Shown here: piece after piece, positions 1 through 5,389 of the stretch
Numbering within the stretch: the first letter of the stretch is position 1
Layout: each line of letters starts with the position of its first letter
Assembly (NCBI GenBank): GCA_023264135.1
Contig: JALQSZ010000117.1
Span: 1 to 5,389 of the forward strand
Source of the DNA: Acidimicrobiales bacterium
GTDB lineage: Bacteria > Actinomycetota > Acidimicrobiia > Acidimicrobiales > Acidimicrobilacustridaceae
Length of the DNA stretch: 5,389 bases
Reading direction: 5' to 3'
Notes under the pieces: generated by a model
Seen by the model: the letters and a program-made list of their open reading frames with translations, nothing else
Database searches by the model: none
Told to the model about the DNA's origin: nothing
Program-made: the position numbers and the translations under genes

Positions 1-203
1 AAATCGCCGAAGGCATTTGTGCCAATGGGCCACTCGCAGTGAAGGCCGCAAAAGCCTCGGCGATCGCCACCGGGTGGCTTCCCGAATCGGAAGCGCAACC
101 GATCGAAATCGGATTCGTGTCTCCCGTTATGCGTTCTGCTGACGCCAAAGAAGGAATGAAAGCGTTCGCCGAAAAGCGCACGCCCAACTTCCAAGGCCAC
201 TGA
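1..203 (+). CDS. Enoyl-CoA hydratase/isomerase (crotonase) family, C-terminal fragment
   Basis: Only the last 66 codons are present; the gene enters from the left edge, with its reading frame starting at base 3 and a TGA stop at 201-203. The fragment reads like the C-terminal helices of the crotonase fold. A helix contains NGPLAVKAAK, equivalent to the usual NAPLAVRATK. It is followed by SADAKEGMKAFAEKR and PNFQGH, matching the family's ending of an acidic residue, EG, AF, EKR, then P-x-F-x-G. Family members act in the cytoplasm on acyl-CoA thioesters, hydrating or isomerising double bonds in fatty-acid or related degradation. The oxyanion-hole and catalytic glutamate regions lie outside the window, so hydratase, isomerase or another crotonase activity cannot be separated. 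Its stop overlaps the next gene's start by one base, which suggests co-transcription and coupled translation. Confidence 0.85.
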   Translation, partial: IAEGICANGPLAVKAAKASAIATGWLPESEAQPIEIGFVSPVMRSADAKEGMKAFAEKRTPNFQGH

Positions 204-787
204 TGCGCTTCGACATCGTGCTCTATGACGGCGTCGATGAACTCGACTTCGTCGGACCGATGGAAGTGCTTCGTGCCGCGTCTCGGGCAGGTGCCGATGC
301 AGAGATTCGTCTCCGCACTCTCGCTGAAACCTCAGTGGTCACCTGTTCATTCGGCATGCGCGTCATCCCCGACGGCGTGTTCGAACCCGGCAACGCCGAT
401 GTGGTGATCGTGCCCGGTGGCGGCTGGGCGGCTCGAAACACCATCGGAACGTGGGGTGAAGTCGAACGCGGCGACTGGTTGCCTGTACTGCGGGAAGCCG
501 CAGAGAGAGGCGCAACGATGGTGAGTGTCTGCACAGGCGCCATGTTGCTCGCCCACGCCGGAATCATTGGCACTCGCCCTTCAACGACCCACGCTGCTGC
601 TCGCGACGATCTCATCGCCACGGGCGCAACGTTCGTTCACGCGCGAGTTGTTGACGACGGCGAAGTGATCACTGGCGCCGGAGTGACGAGCGGACTCGAT
701 ATCGGGCTCCACCTTGTGCGGCGATTCTTTGGCGATGATGCCGCCGAACTCGCATCACGCCGGATGGAATATCCACCAACGGCGTAG
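203..787 (+). CDS. DJ-1/PfpI-family protein, isonitrile hydratase (InhA)-like
   Basis: This 194-residue protein is a stand-alone class-I glutamine-amidotransferase-like (DJ-1/PfpI) domain with no AraC-type DNA-binding tail. The N-terminal strand leads into VDELDFVGPMEVL (residues 11-23), with Asp15 where InhA enzymes have their catalytic Asp. A glycine-rich turn, VIVPGGG, lies at 68-74. The nucleophile elbow is SVCTGA, with Cys110 followed by Thr111 as in InhA. STTH follows at 127-130, and TGAGVTSGLDIGL at 157-169 matches the family's TGGGITAGIDFAL. InhA converts isonitriles to N-formamides, but many relatives are uncharacterised, so the substrate is an inference. The C-terminus stops soon after MEYPP and looks some 30 residues shorter than InhA as I recall it. 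The ATG overlaps the upstream TGA (TGATG), with a weak AAGG at 193-196, so translation is probably coupled to the crotonase gene. The convergent reductase gene ends one base away. Confidence 0.88.
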   Translation: MRFDIVLYDGVDELDFVGPMEVLRAASRAGADAEIRLRTLAETSVVTCSFGMRVIPDGVFEPGNADVVIVPGGGWAARNTIGTWGEVERGDWLPVLREAAERGATMVSVCTGAMLLAHAGIIGTRPSTTHAAARDDLIATGATFVHARVVDDGEVITGAGVTSGLDIGLHLVRRFFGDDAAELASRRMEYPPTA

Positions 788-814
788 GTCAGTTCATTTC
801 TGACGGAACTGGAC
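788..814. terminator. Hairpin at the PfpI/aldo-keto reductase convergent junction
   Basis: GTCAGTTC (788-795) can pair with GAACT (806-810) and GAC (812-814), leaving G811 bulged and a 10-base loop. It begins one base after the PfpI stop and overlaps the reductase stop on the other strand. There is no T-run on either side, so it is not a classical intrinsic terminator. Its position between convergent genes makes a bidirectional termination or 3'-end protection role possible. Confidence 0.3.
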
Positions 815-1616
815 CGAAGCGACCGTCTTCACGGTCGAGCGCATCGATCATCGCCATATCGTCGGCAGTGATTTCGAAATCAAAGATGTCGAAGTTTGAC
901 GCAATACGAGCCGGAGTGGCCGACTTCGGGATCGTCACGATCCCGTGCTGAATCTCCCATCGCAATGCGATCTGCGCGGGACTCCGGCCATAGGAATTCG
1001 CCAGAACAACGAGAAGCGGGTCGTCGTCAACCGCCCCACGTGCGATTGGCCCCCAAGCTTCCGTCACGATGCCGTGTAAGTCGTGGAAATCGCGAAGAAG
1101 TTTCTGTTGGAAGAACGGGTGCAGCTCGATTTGATTCAATGCCGGGACGACACCGGTCGCTTCAATGATCCGATGCAAATGCTCGGGTTCAAAGTTCGAC
1201 ACGCCGATTGAACGAACTCGTCCGCTCTCGCGCAACTCAATAAATGTTTCCCAGGTTTCGACATAGAGATCATTTCCCGGCGCCGGCCAGTGAATGAGCA
1301 GGAGGTCGAGATAGTCGAAGCCAAGTGTCTCGAGTGAACGCTCGAAGGACTCGATCGAGAGCTCGCGTCCTTGCGAGCTGTTCCACACTTTCGTGGTGAC
1401 GAAGAGTTCGTCGCGAGGCAGGCCAGAGTTGTTCACTGCAGCGCCTACGCCTTCTTCGTTGAAGTATCCCCACGCCGTGTCGATATGGCGATAGCCAATT
1501 TCGATGGCTTGGCCGACAAGCTGTTCGGCTTCTTCCGCGGGGATCCTGAAGACGCCGAATCCGAGTTGCGGAATGGAATGCCCGTCGTTGAATGCGATGC
1601 GTGGGATTGCGGTCAT
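789..1616 (-). CDS. Aldo/keto reductase, 2,5-diketo-D-gluconate reductase-like (AKR5 type)
   Basis: This complete 275-residue cytoplasmic (alpha/beta)8-barrel oxidoreductase has the length usual for bacterial aldo/keto reductases. The catalytic tetrad is intact: Asp46 and Tyr51 in DTAWGYFNE, Lys76 in VTTKVWN, and His109 in LLIHWPAP. NADPH-binding positions are also visible: SIGVSNF at 136-142, NQIELHP at 161-167, Trp188 in EAWGPIARG, and IPKSATPARIASN at 229-241 with Lys231, Ser232 and Arg237 for the 2'-phosphate. The family reduces aldehydes and ketones to alcohols with NADPH. Small diketones, methylglyoxal and keto-sugar acids are typical substrates, but the sequence does not fix one here. 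It follows the dehydrogenase gene by 9 bases with only a partial AGGG (1624-1627) as ribosome-binding site, so it is probably the second gene of an operon. Its stop faces the PfpI stop one base away. The alternative is a general detoxifying reductase unrelated to its partner. Confidence 0.93.
   Translation of the reverse strand: MTAIPRIAFNDGHSIPQLGFGVFRIPAEEAEQLVGQAIEIGYRHIDTAWGYFNEEGVGAAVNNSGLPRDELFVTTKVWNSSQGRELSIESFERSLETLGFDYLDLLLIHWPAPGNDLYVETWETFIELRESGRVRSIGVSNFEPEHLHRIIEATGVVPALNQIELHPFFQQKLLRDFHDLHGIVTEAWGPIARGAVDDDPLLVVLANSYGRSPAQIALRWEIQHGIVTIPKSATPARIASNFDIFDFEITADDMAMIDALDREDGRFGPVPSEMN
820..837. terminator. Perfect 7-bp hairpin in the 3' end of the aldo/keto reductase gene
   Basis: CGACCGT (820-826) and ACGGTCG (831-837) form a perfect stem around a CTTC loop. 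It lies 33 bases past the PfpI stop and inside reductase codons for Asp-Arg-Glu-Asp-Gly-Arg. This peptide is common in the family, so the repeat may be a by-product of coding. No T-run follows. If functional, it would act on read-through from the PfpI side. Confidence 0.2.
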
Positions 1617-1625
1617 GGTGAAACC

Positions 1626-2453
1626 CTACGACTCCACTCCGAAGACGAGTTCACCCTTGCCAACGAGCAGCTCGGTAAGCGGCAACTGACCGCCCAATTC
1701 CCGTGCGAGCGTCGCTGCATGGTTGACGTCTTTGTCGTGGATCGCAGCGAAGATCTTCATGCGCTCCACCGCTTCAGTGTTCGAAGGATCGGGAGCACGA
1801 GCGTCGAGCATCATCGATGCCTGCACTGGCAATGCCCCAGTGGCCGCAGTGACCTGTTCCAACATTCCCTCTTTGACACCGGCAAGCCGCATCAGTTCTT
1901 GGCCTTCGAGAATCGTCTGATACCCGACGTACACCACCACGTTGTGACCCAGTTTGAGTGTTGCCCCTGAACCACGACCGCCGACCGGCAAAACCGTCGA
2001 CGCAAACGTTTCCATGATCGGCCGTACTCGTTCGAAGAGTTCTCCCGTATCGCCGACGGGCACAACTGCTTCGCAGCGTTCGACACTGATCACGCCCTGG
2101 CCCATGAAGGGTGCATCGACAAAAGCGATTCCCGCGGCGTCGGCCATGGCGCCGACTTCGTCAATCGTGCGCGGATGCACGGTCGACATCGAAACGAGTA
2201 ACGAGTCTTTTTGGCAATCAGGCAAAAGTTGACCGACGACATCGACAACCTGTGCGTCATCTCGAACAACCAAACAAATCACATCAGCAGTTCCCACTTC
2301 GCTGAGCGTCGACGCGACAGCGACCCCCTGCTCGGCGAGTCCCGCAGTGGATGCGGTGTCAGTGTCGAAGGCGACAACGTCGTACCCACCAATTGCGATC
2401 GCTCCAACGAGCGCTCGTCCGAGGTTTCCCACTCCAACAACGCCAACGCGCAT
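1626..2453 (-). CDS. NAD(P)-dependent oxidoreductase, 3-hydroxyisobutyrate dehydrogenase-like
   Basis: This 275-residue protein has the two-domain beta-hydroxyacid dehydrogenase plan. The N-terminal Rossmann fold has GVVGVGNLG at 4-12, and Asp30 ends the second strand (VVAFD), which favours NAD over NADP. Family landmarks follow: STVHP at 90-94, DAPFMGQG at 113-120, and GATLKLGHN with the expected catalytic Lys167 and Asn171. A late HDKDVNHA segment (240-247) resembles the usual KD-L-x-LA. The substrate loop departs from the classical DAPVSGG, and His170 replaces the first Asn of the usual NN pair, so the substrate may not be 3-hydroxyisobutyrate. I chose ATG 2453: GGGGAG lies 5 bases upstream and the protein begins directly with the Rossmann strand. 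A GTG at 2459 would overlap that ribosome-binding site. It is the first gene of an operon with the aldo/keto reductase and is divergent from the DUF255 gene. It could be a reductase of semialdehydes, tartronate or imines. Confidence 0.85.
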   Translation of the reverse strand: MRVGVVGVGNLGRALVGAIAIGGYDVVAFDTDTASTAGLAEQGVAVASTLSEVGTADVICLVVRDDAQVVDVVGQLLPDCQKDSLLVSMSTVHPRTIDEVGAMADAAGIAFVDAPFMGQGVISVERCEAVVPVGDTGELFERVRPIMETFASTVLPVGGRGSGATLKLGHNVVVYVGYQTILEGQELMRLAGVKEGMLEQVTAATGALPVQASMMLDARAPDPSNTEAVERMKIFAAIHDKDVNHAATLARELGGQLPLTELLVGKGELVFGVES

Positions 2454-2458
2454 GTTCA

Positions 2459-2464
2459 CTCCCC
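2459..2464 (-). promoter_or_regulatory. Ribosome-binding site deciding the dehydrogenase start
   Basis: On the minus strand GGGGAG runs from 2464 to 2459, followed by the five-base spacer TGAAC and then ATG at 2453-2451. It is the best Shine-Dalgarno match seen in the window. It excludes the GTG at 2459-2457, which would overlap it. Confidence 0.7.
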
Positions 2465-2478
2465 TGATTGATCACGCC

Positions 2479-2484
2479 ACGGTA
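2479..2484 (-). promoter_or_regulatory. Possible -10 element for the dehydrogenase/reductase operon
   Basis: TACCGT on the minus strand (2484 to 2479) fits the actinobacterial TANNNT -10 pattern. Transcription starting near A2472 would give a leader of about 19 bases carrying the GGGGAG ribosome-binding site. No convincing -35 is seen, and TANNNT occurs often by chance, so this is weak. Confidence 0.25.
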
Positions 2485-2507
2485 GACCGAGCACGCAGCA
2501 TCCTCGG

Positions 2508-2513
2508 TAGCCT
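2508..2513 (+). promoter_or_regulatory. Possible -10 element for leaderless transcription of the DUF255 gene
   Basis: TAGCCT fits TANNNT and ends exactly 7 bases before the GTG at 2521. This is the spacing expected if transcription starts on the first base of the start codon, as is common in actinobacteria. No Shine-Dalgarno sequence precedes this GTG, which agrees with a leaderless mRNA. TAGACC at 2483-2488 is a poor -35-like match with a long 19-base spacer. The element lies in the loop of a short inverted repeat, CTCGG (2503-2507) and CCGAG (2514-2518). Confidence 0.35.
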
Positions 2514-2520
2514 CCGAGCC

Positions 2521-4506
2521 GTGACCAACCGCCTCGCCACTGAGACCAGTCCGTATCTCCGCCAACACGCTGACAATCCCGTGGATTGGTGGCCATGGGG
2601 CTCGGAGGCGCTTGCTGAAGCCCAGCGACGCGATGTGCCAGTGCTGATTTCCGTCGGCTATTCCGCGTGCCATTGGTGTCACGTCATGGCCCACGAATCT
2701 TTCGAAGACGATGCAACCGGCGAACTCATGAATCGCCTCTTCGTCAACGTCAAGGTTGATCGTGAAGAGCGGCCCGACGTCGATGCGGTGTACATGGATG
2801 CGGTGCAAGCGATGAATGGCCACGGTGGATGGCCGATGACCGTTTTCTGTTTACCCGATGGTCGTCCGTTTTTCGCGGGCACGTATTTCCCGAAAACCTC
2901 GCGTGGCGGTCAACTTGGGTTCGCAGAACTCTGCGAACGCATCAACGAGTTGTGGCACACCCGTCGCGATGACCTTGTCGAACAGGCGGCGCAAGTGACC
3001 GAGGCCATCGATGAGGGCGTGCAACTCCCCCAGCCAACGAGCCAACCCAACGACACCCTTTTTGCTGCGGCGACCTCTGCCCTCCTCGGACAGATCGACA
3101 AAACCGATGGCGGTTTCGGCGCCGCACCGAAATTTCCTCAAACGTTTGCGCTCGACGCACTGCTCCGTCAGTACGCGCGAGTGGGAGACAAAGCGGCACT
3201 CGACGCGGCACTGCTTTCGCTTGATGCAATGGCTGCTGGAGGCATCTACGACCATCTCGGCGGAGGGTTCGCTCGATACGCAACCGATCGCCGTTGGCTC
3301 ATTCCCCATTTCGAGAAGATGCTCTACGACCAGGCACTCCTTGCGCGGGTGTATTTGCACGCGTGGCAACTCACCGGAGAGCCGCGCTATCGCCAAACCC
3401 TGGATGAAACCATCGCCTATGTCCTGCGCGACCTTCGACATCCATTTGGCGGTTTTTACTCGGCCGAAGATGCCGACTCCGAAGGGGTCGAAGGAAAGTT
3501 CTACGTCTGGTCACTCGACGAAGTGCGCGACATTTGCGGCGCCGATGCCGACGCGGTCATCGATTGGTATGGAGTCAGTGGGCACGGCAACTGGGAACAC
3601 ACCAACATCCTTGAACGCGTCGTTCGGAGTGATCTTGCTCGACCTGAATCTGTCGAACGCGGGCGCGTCGCACTGTTCGAAGCTCGCAAGTTACGAATTC
3701 GGCCTGGTCTCGATGACAAAGTTCTCACCGAGTGGAACGCTCTAATGCTTTCAACGATTGCGGAAGCCGCTGCTGCGACCGGAAACAATGAATGGCTCGA
3801 GGCTGCGGTCACCAATGCAAACTTTCTGTGCGAAAACCTGCGCGTCAACGACCGCTGGATGCGTTCGTGGCAAGGCGAGGCACGCGTGCTCGCCTTCAGC
3901 GCCGACTACGGCGCACTTATCGACGCATTCGTTCGCGTTCACGAAGCAACTGGCGACCCTCGATGGCTCGATGAAGCATCCACAACTGCAGATGCACTCA
4001 TCGAACTGTTCTCGGACCCCGAGGACATCGGCGTGTTCACCAATGGATCCGATGGAGATCAACTTGTCGCCCGCCCCAAAGAGCTCATGGACACCGCAAC
4101 TGCGTGCGCAAACAGTCTCGCAGCCGTTGGGCTTCTTCGCCTCGCGGCGTTGACGGGAAACGAACGCCACCGCGAATTCGCGACTGCCATCGTCGATCGT
4201 CTTGCCGAGTCAGCAGCGCGAGTTCCACTTGGCTTTGGCCATCTCCTTCTCGCCGCGGAACTTCGAGTGCTCGGTGTCGACGAAATCGTGATCTCTGGCG
4301 ACCGACCAGATCTCCTCGCCGACGTGCAACGCCGATGGTTACCTCGCAGCGTGCTTACCTGGGGCACTCCCGGTTCTTCACCACTTTGGGAGGGTAGGGA
4401 AGAAATCGGAAGCAACGGTCGGGCCTATGTCTGCCACCAAATGGTGTGTGCCGCCCCGGCATCAACCATTGAAGAACTTCACCAACGGCTCGACAGCCTC
4501 GGTTGA
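2521..4506 (+). CDS. Thioredoxin-domain protein of the DUF255 (YyaL/SPATA20) family
   Basis: This 661-residue protein is close to the usual family length of about 670-700. It opens with the family signature [15 protein letters not shown], then [12 protein letters not shown]. The N-terminal thioredoxin-like domain (about 1-165) has SACHWCH with Cys50 and Cys53, [12 protein letters not shown] at 77-88, GGWPM at 102-106 with the probable cis-proline Pro105, and GTYFP at 120-124. The rest resembles a six-hairpin (alpha/alpha) barrel of the glycosidase/epimerase kind. It contains [11 protein letters not shown] from 196, HLGGGFARY near 245, [13 protein letters not shown] at 259-271, [13 protein letters not shown] from 310, and [12 protein letters not shown] from 398. 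The function of the family is not established; a redox or sugar-related role is inferred from the folds. No signal peptide or membrane segment is seen. GTG 2521 is preferred because family homology begins there. An in-frame ATG at 2452 would add 23 unrelated residues and overlap the divergent gene. The stop abuts the convergent nitroreductase stop. Confidence 0.93.
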   Translation: MTNRLATETSPYLRQHADNPVDWWPWGSEALAEAQRRDVPVLISVGYSACHWCHVMAHESFEDDATGELMNRLFVNVKVDREERPDVDAVYMDAVQAMNGHGGWPMTVFCLPDGRPFFAGTYFPKTSRGGQLGFAELCERINELWHTRRDDLVEQAAQVTEAIDEGVQLPQPTSQPNDTLFAAATSALLGQIDKTDGGFGAAPKFPQTFALDALLRQYARVGDKAALDAALLSLDAMAAGGIYDHLGGGFARYATDRRWLIPHFEKMLYDQALLARVYLHAWQLTGEPRYRQTLDETIAYVLRDLRHPFGGFYSAEDADSEGVEGKFYVWSLDEVRDICGADADAVIDWYGVSGHGNWEHTNILERVVRSDLARPESVERGRVALFEARKLRIRPGLDDKVLTEWNALMLSTIAEAAAATGNNEWLEAAVTNANFLCENLRVNDRWMRSWQGEARVLAFSADYGALIDAFVRVHEATGDPRWLDEASTTADALIELFSDPEDIGVFTNGSDGDQLVARPKELMDTATACANSLAAVGLLRLAALTGNERHREFATAIVDRLAESAARVPLGFGHLLLAAELRVLGVDEIVISGDRPDLLADVQRRWLPRSVLTWGTPGSSPLWEGREEIGSNGRAYVCHQMVCAAPASTIEELHQRLDSLG

Positions 4507-4516
4507 TTACCAACCG
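4500..4516. terminator. Hairpin spanning both stop codons of a convergent gene pair
   Basis: CGGTTG (4500-4505) and CAACCG (4511-4516) form a perfect 6-bp stem with the loop ATTAC. The hairpin contains the DUF255 TGA (4504-4506) and the nitroreductase TAA (4509 to 4507 on the minus strand). It is symmetrical for both strands and has no T-run, so bidirectional termination is only a suggestion. Confidence 0.3.
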
Positions 4517-5106
4517 CCCCGATGCACCACATCGTCGAATGACCGACGCGGGCGCGTCGACGACGCGCTAGGTCGTTGCCCTTCGGCCGCGTAGCCAAGT
4601 GCGATAGTTCCTACCGGCCGTCGATCTTCAGGAATGCCAAGCGCCTGCTTGATCGCAGGTTCGTGTTCAAACTGACCGAAGAACAACGCGCCAAGTCCTT
4701 CGTCAACTGCAGCCAACATCGCGATCATCGCTGAAAACGCGGAGTCGACGTACCAGTACGGGACAGTCCACTCCGATTCGCTCACGCCAAGTCCCGTTCG
4801 AACTTTGTCGTCTTCGCCGTAGCGTTCGACGTAAGCAGCCGGCGACGACACCGGGATGATCAACACCGGCGCATCGAGAAGTCCAGGCCACGGAAACGAA
4901 GCACGACGTTCGTGGGTCAGCGATGCGTCCCAGTAGCGCGCAGTCTCCGCACCCTCCAGCACCACAAGGTCGAGTCCTTGCGTGTTACCCGCTGCGGGCA
5001 CGCGTCGAGCGAGATCAAGAACGCGATCGAGAACCTGCGCAGGAACTGGTCGCGCGTCGAAGGCGCGAACCATGCGTCGACTTGTAACAACGTCGGCGAA
5101 CTGCAT
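4507..5106 (-). CDS. Nitroreductase-family FMN oxidoreductase
   Basis: This 199-residue protein is a typical length for the nitroreductase fold, normally a cytoplasmic homodimer binding FMN at the subunit interface. Flavin-site motifs are visible. SRRMVRAF at 9-16 has the phosphate-binding arginines, and PAAGNTQGLDLVVL at 37-50 matches the PSAGNxQ loop. GLGALFFG at 137-144 and PVGTIALGYAAEGQRP at 164-179 form the C-terminal flavin-contacting region. Members use NAD(P)H to reduce nitro groups, quinones, enones or other electron-poor compounds; the substrate cannot be read from sequence. ATG 5106 is chosen because the family signature starts directly after it. Upstream codons in this frame overlap another minus-strand gene and look non-native. 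Only a weak GGTCGG precedes the ATG, with 16 bases to the preceding gene's stop, so co-transcription with that gene is likely. The stop directly abuts that of the DUF255 gene on the other strand. Confidence 0.9.
   Translation of the reverse strand: MQFADVVTSRRMVRAFDARPVPAQVLDRVLDLARRVPAAGNTQGLDLVVLEGAETARYWDASLTHERRASFPWPGLLDAPVLIIPVSSPAAYVERYGEDDKVRTGLGVSESEWTVPYWYVDSAFSAMIAMLAAVDEGLGALFFGQFEHEPAIKQALGIPEDRRPVGTIALGYAAEGQRPSASSTRPRRSFDDVVHRGGW
4552..4568. terminator. Strong GC-rich inverted repeat near the DUF255/nitroreductase junction
   Basis: The 17 bases form a perfect inverted repeat centred on A4560, giving a 7-bp stem GCGCGTC/GACGCGC with a three-base loop. It lies 46 bases past the DUF255 stop, inside nitroreductase codons for a Ser/Thr/Arg-rich C-terminal stretch (about residues 180-186). 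No T-run follows. A role in stopping read-through from the DUF255 gene is possible but unproven. Confidence 0.25.
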
Positions 5107-5122
5107 CACGCCGACCGAAGGT

Positions 5123-5389
5123 TCACTTGATCTTGGCGAGATCCTCGGCCATTGCCCAACCGAAGGCAACCAGAGAGTCGCCTCGCTTGGCACCGACGCT
5201 CTTGAACAACGCGACGATCTGCGGATCGATCTTGTCGGCTTCAAGTGATTCGTAATCAAGCGCCAACGGGAACGAACCGTCGCCAGTCGCAATGAAGGTC
5301 TTGTCGTCGTACGAACTTGAGTCGATTCCGAAACGCTTTGCGAGACGGCGACCCCATGCACGCTCTTCGCCAGTGGCCTTGTGATCGGG
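5123..5389 (-). CDS. Unidentified protein, C-terminal 88 residues (gene truncated by right edge)
   Basis: A minus-strand frame is open from the right edge to a TGA at 5125-5123, with no start in the window. It encodes at least 88 residues, beginning PDHKATGEERAWGRRLAKRF and ending in MAEDLAKIK. Support for coding includes codon choice like the neighbours', balanced soluble composition, and a stop 16 bases before the nitroreductase start on the same strand. It also explains why the nitroreductase frame upstream of 5106 is arginine/serine-rich nonsense. The protein is rich in Lys, Asp, Ala and Gly with no Cys, has a central DGSFPLALDYESL stretch, and has two probable helices at the end. There is no membrane segment or signal. 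I do not recognise the family, and no function is assigned. It probably shares a transcript with the nitroreductase gene. Confidence 0.7.
   Translation of the reverse strand, partial: PDHKATGEERAWGRRLAKRFGIDSSSYDDKTFIATGDGSFPLALDYESLEADKIDPQIVALFKSVGAKRGDSLVAFGWAMAEDLAKIK

Noticed and set aside
223..621. Minus-strand 132-residue frame inside the PfpI gene
   Set aside because: It is an antisense shadow rich in Ser/Thr/Ala/Pro with no recognisable domain.
1371..1970. Plus-strand 199-residue open frame across the reductase/dehydrogenase junction
   Set aside because: It is antisense to two well-supported genes; its His/Arg/Phe-rich composition is typical of a reverse frame in this base composition.
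2454..2459. GTG 2459 as start of the dehydrogenase gene
   Set aside because: It overlaps the GGGGAG ribosome-binding site, whereas ATG 2453 has ideal spacing and begins the Rossmann strand directly.
2503..2518. Inverted repeat CTCGG/CCGAG as a regulator operator before the DUF255 start
   Set aside because: A 5-base arm around a 6-base centre is easily expected by chance, and no regulator gene is nearby; noted only with the promoter candidate.
2347..2520. N-terminal extension of the DUF255 frame upstream of GTG 2521
   Set aside because: It overlaps the start of the divergent dehydrogenase gene, is rich in Pro/Thr/Ser/Ala as expected of an antisense frame, and lies before the family's conserved N-terminus.
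2851..3441. Minus-strand 196-residue open frame inside the DUF255 gene
   Set aside because: It is a shadow of a strongly supported gene and shows no family features of its own.
5107..5361. Upstream extension of the nitroreductase frame
   Set aside because: The Arg/Ser-rich translation has no family resemblance, and the same strand encodes a more natural protein in another frame ending at 5123.
1..5389. CRISPR array, tandem repeats, tRNA/rRNA, riboswitch, insertion sequence or phage signature
   Set aside because: No repeated units, conserved RNA motifs, transposase or integrase features were seen, and genes fill nearly the whole window.

Overview
This window shows a gene-dense bacterial chromosome segment with moderately high GC, weak ribosome-binding sites and almost no space between genes. 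Codon style, one GTG start with a possible leaderless promoter, and the gene families suggest an actinobacterium, perhaps an Acidimicrobiia-type lineage. That placement is an inference, since no rRNA or marker gene is present. I saw no tRNA, rRNA, CRISPR array, insertion sequence, phage gene or att site.

Layout, left to right. (1) Positions 1-787 (+): the 3' end of an enoyl-CoA hydratase/isomerase gene, overlapping by one base (TGATG) a complete DJ-1/PfpI-family gene of the isonitrile-hydratase (InhA) type. (2) Positions 789-2453 (-): a two-gene operon. A 3-hydroxyisobutyrate-dehydrogenase-like NAD-binding oxidoreductase comes first, followed 9 bases later by an aldo/keto reductase. (3) Positions 2454-2520: the only real intergenic region, 67 bases, holding the divergent starts. 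(4) Positions 2521-4506 (+): a DUF255 (YyaL/SPATA20-type) protein with an N-terminal thioredoxin-like domain (CHWC) and a large helical-barrel region. (5) Positions 4507-5389 (-): an FMN nitroreductase-family gene, preceded in the same direction by the 3' end of a gene I cannot identify, which runs off the right edge.

Most of the complete genes are predicted oxidoreductases or thiol/cysteine enzymes (aldo/keto reductase, beta-hydroxyacid dehydrogenase relative, thioredoxin-fold protein, flavin nitroreductase, cysteine-nucleophile PfpI protein). Only the two-gene operon and the coupled hydratase/PfpI pair are close enough to argue for joint function. The three transcription units may simply be neighbours.

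Nothing here amounts to a clearly new biological system. The points most worth checking are: the start of the DUF255 gene (2521, not an upstream in-frame ATG) and its possible leaderless promoter; the altered substrate motif in the beta-hydroxyacid dehydrogenase relative; the two convergent junctions, where stops are 0-1 base apart and small hairpins cluster; and the unidentified C-terminus at the right edge.
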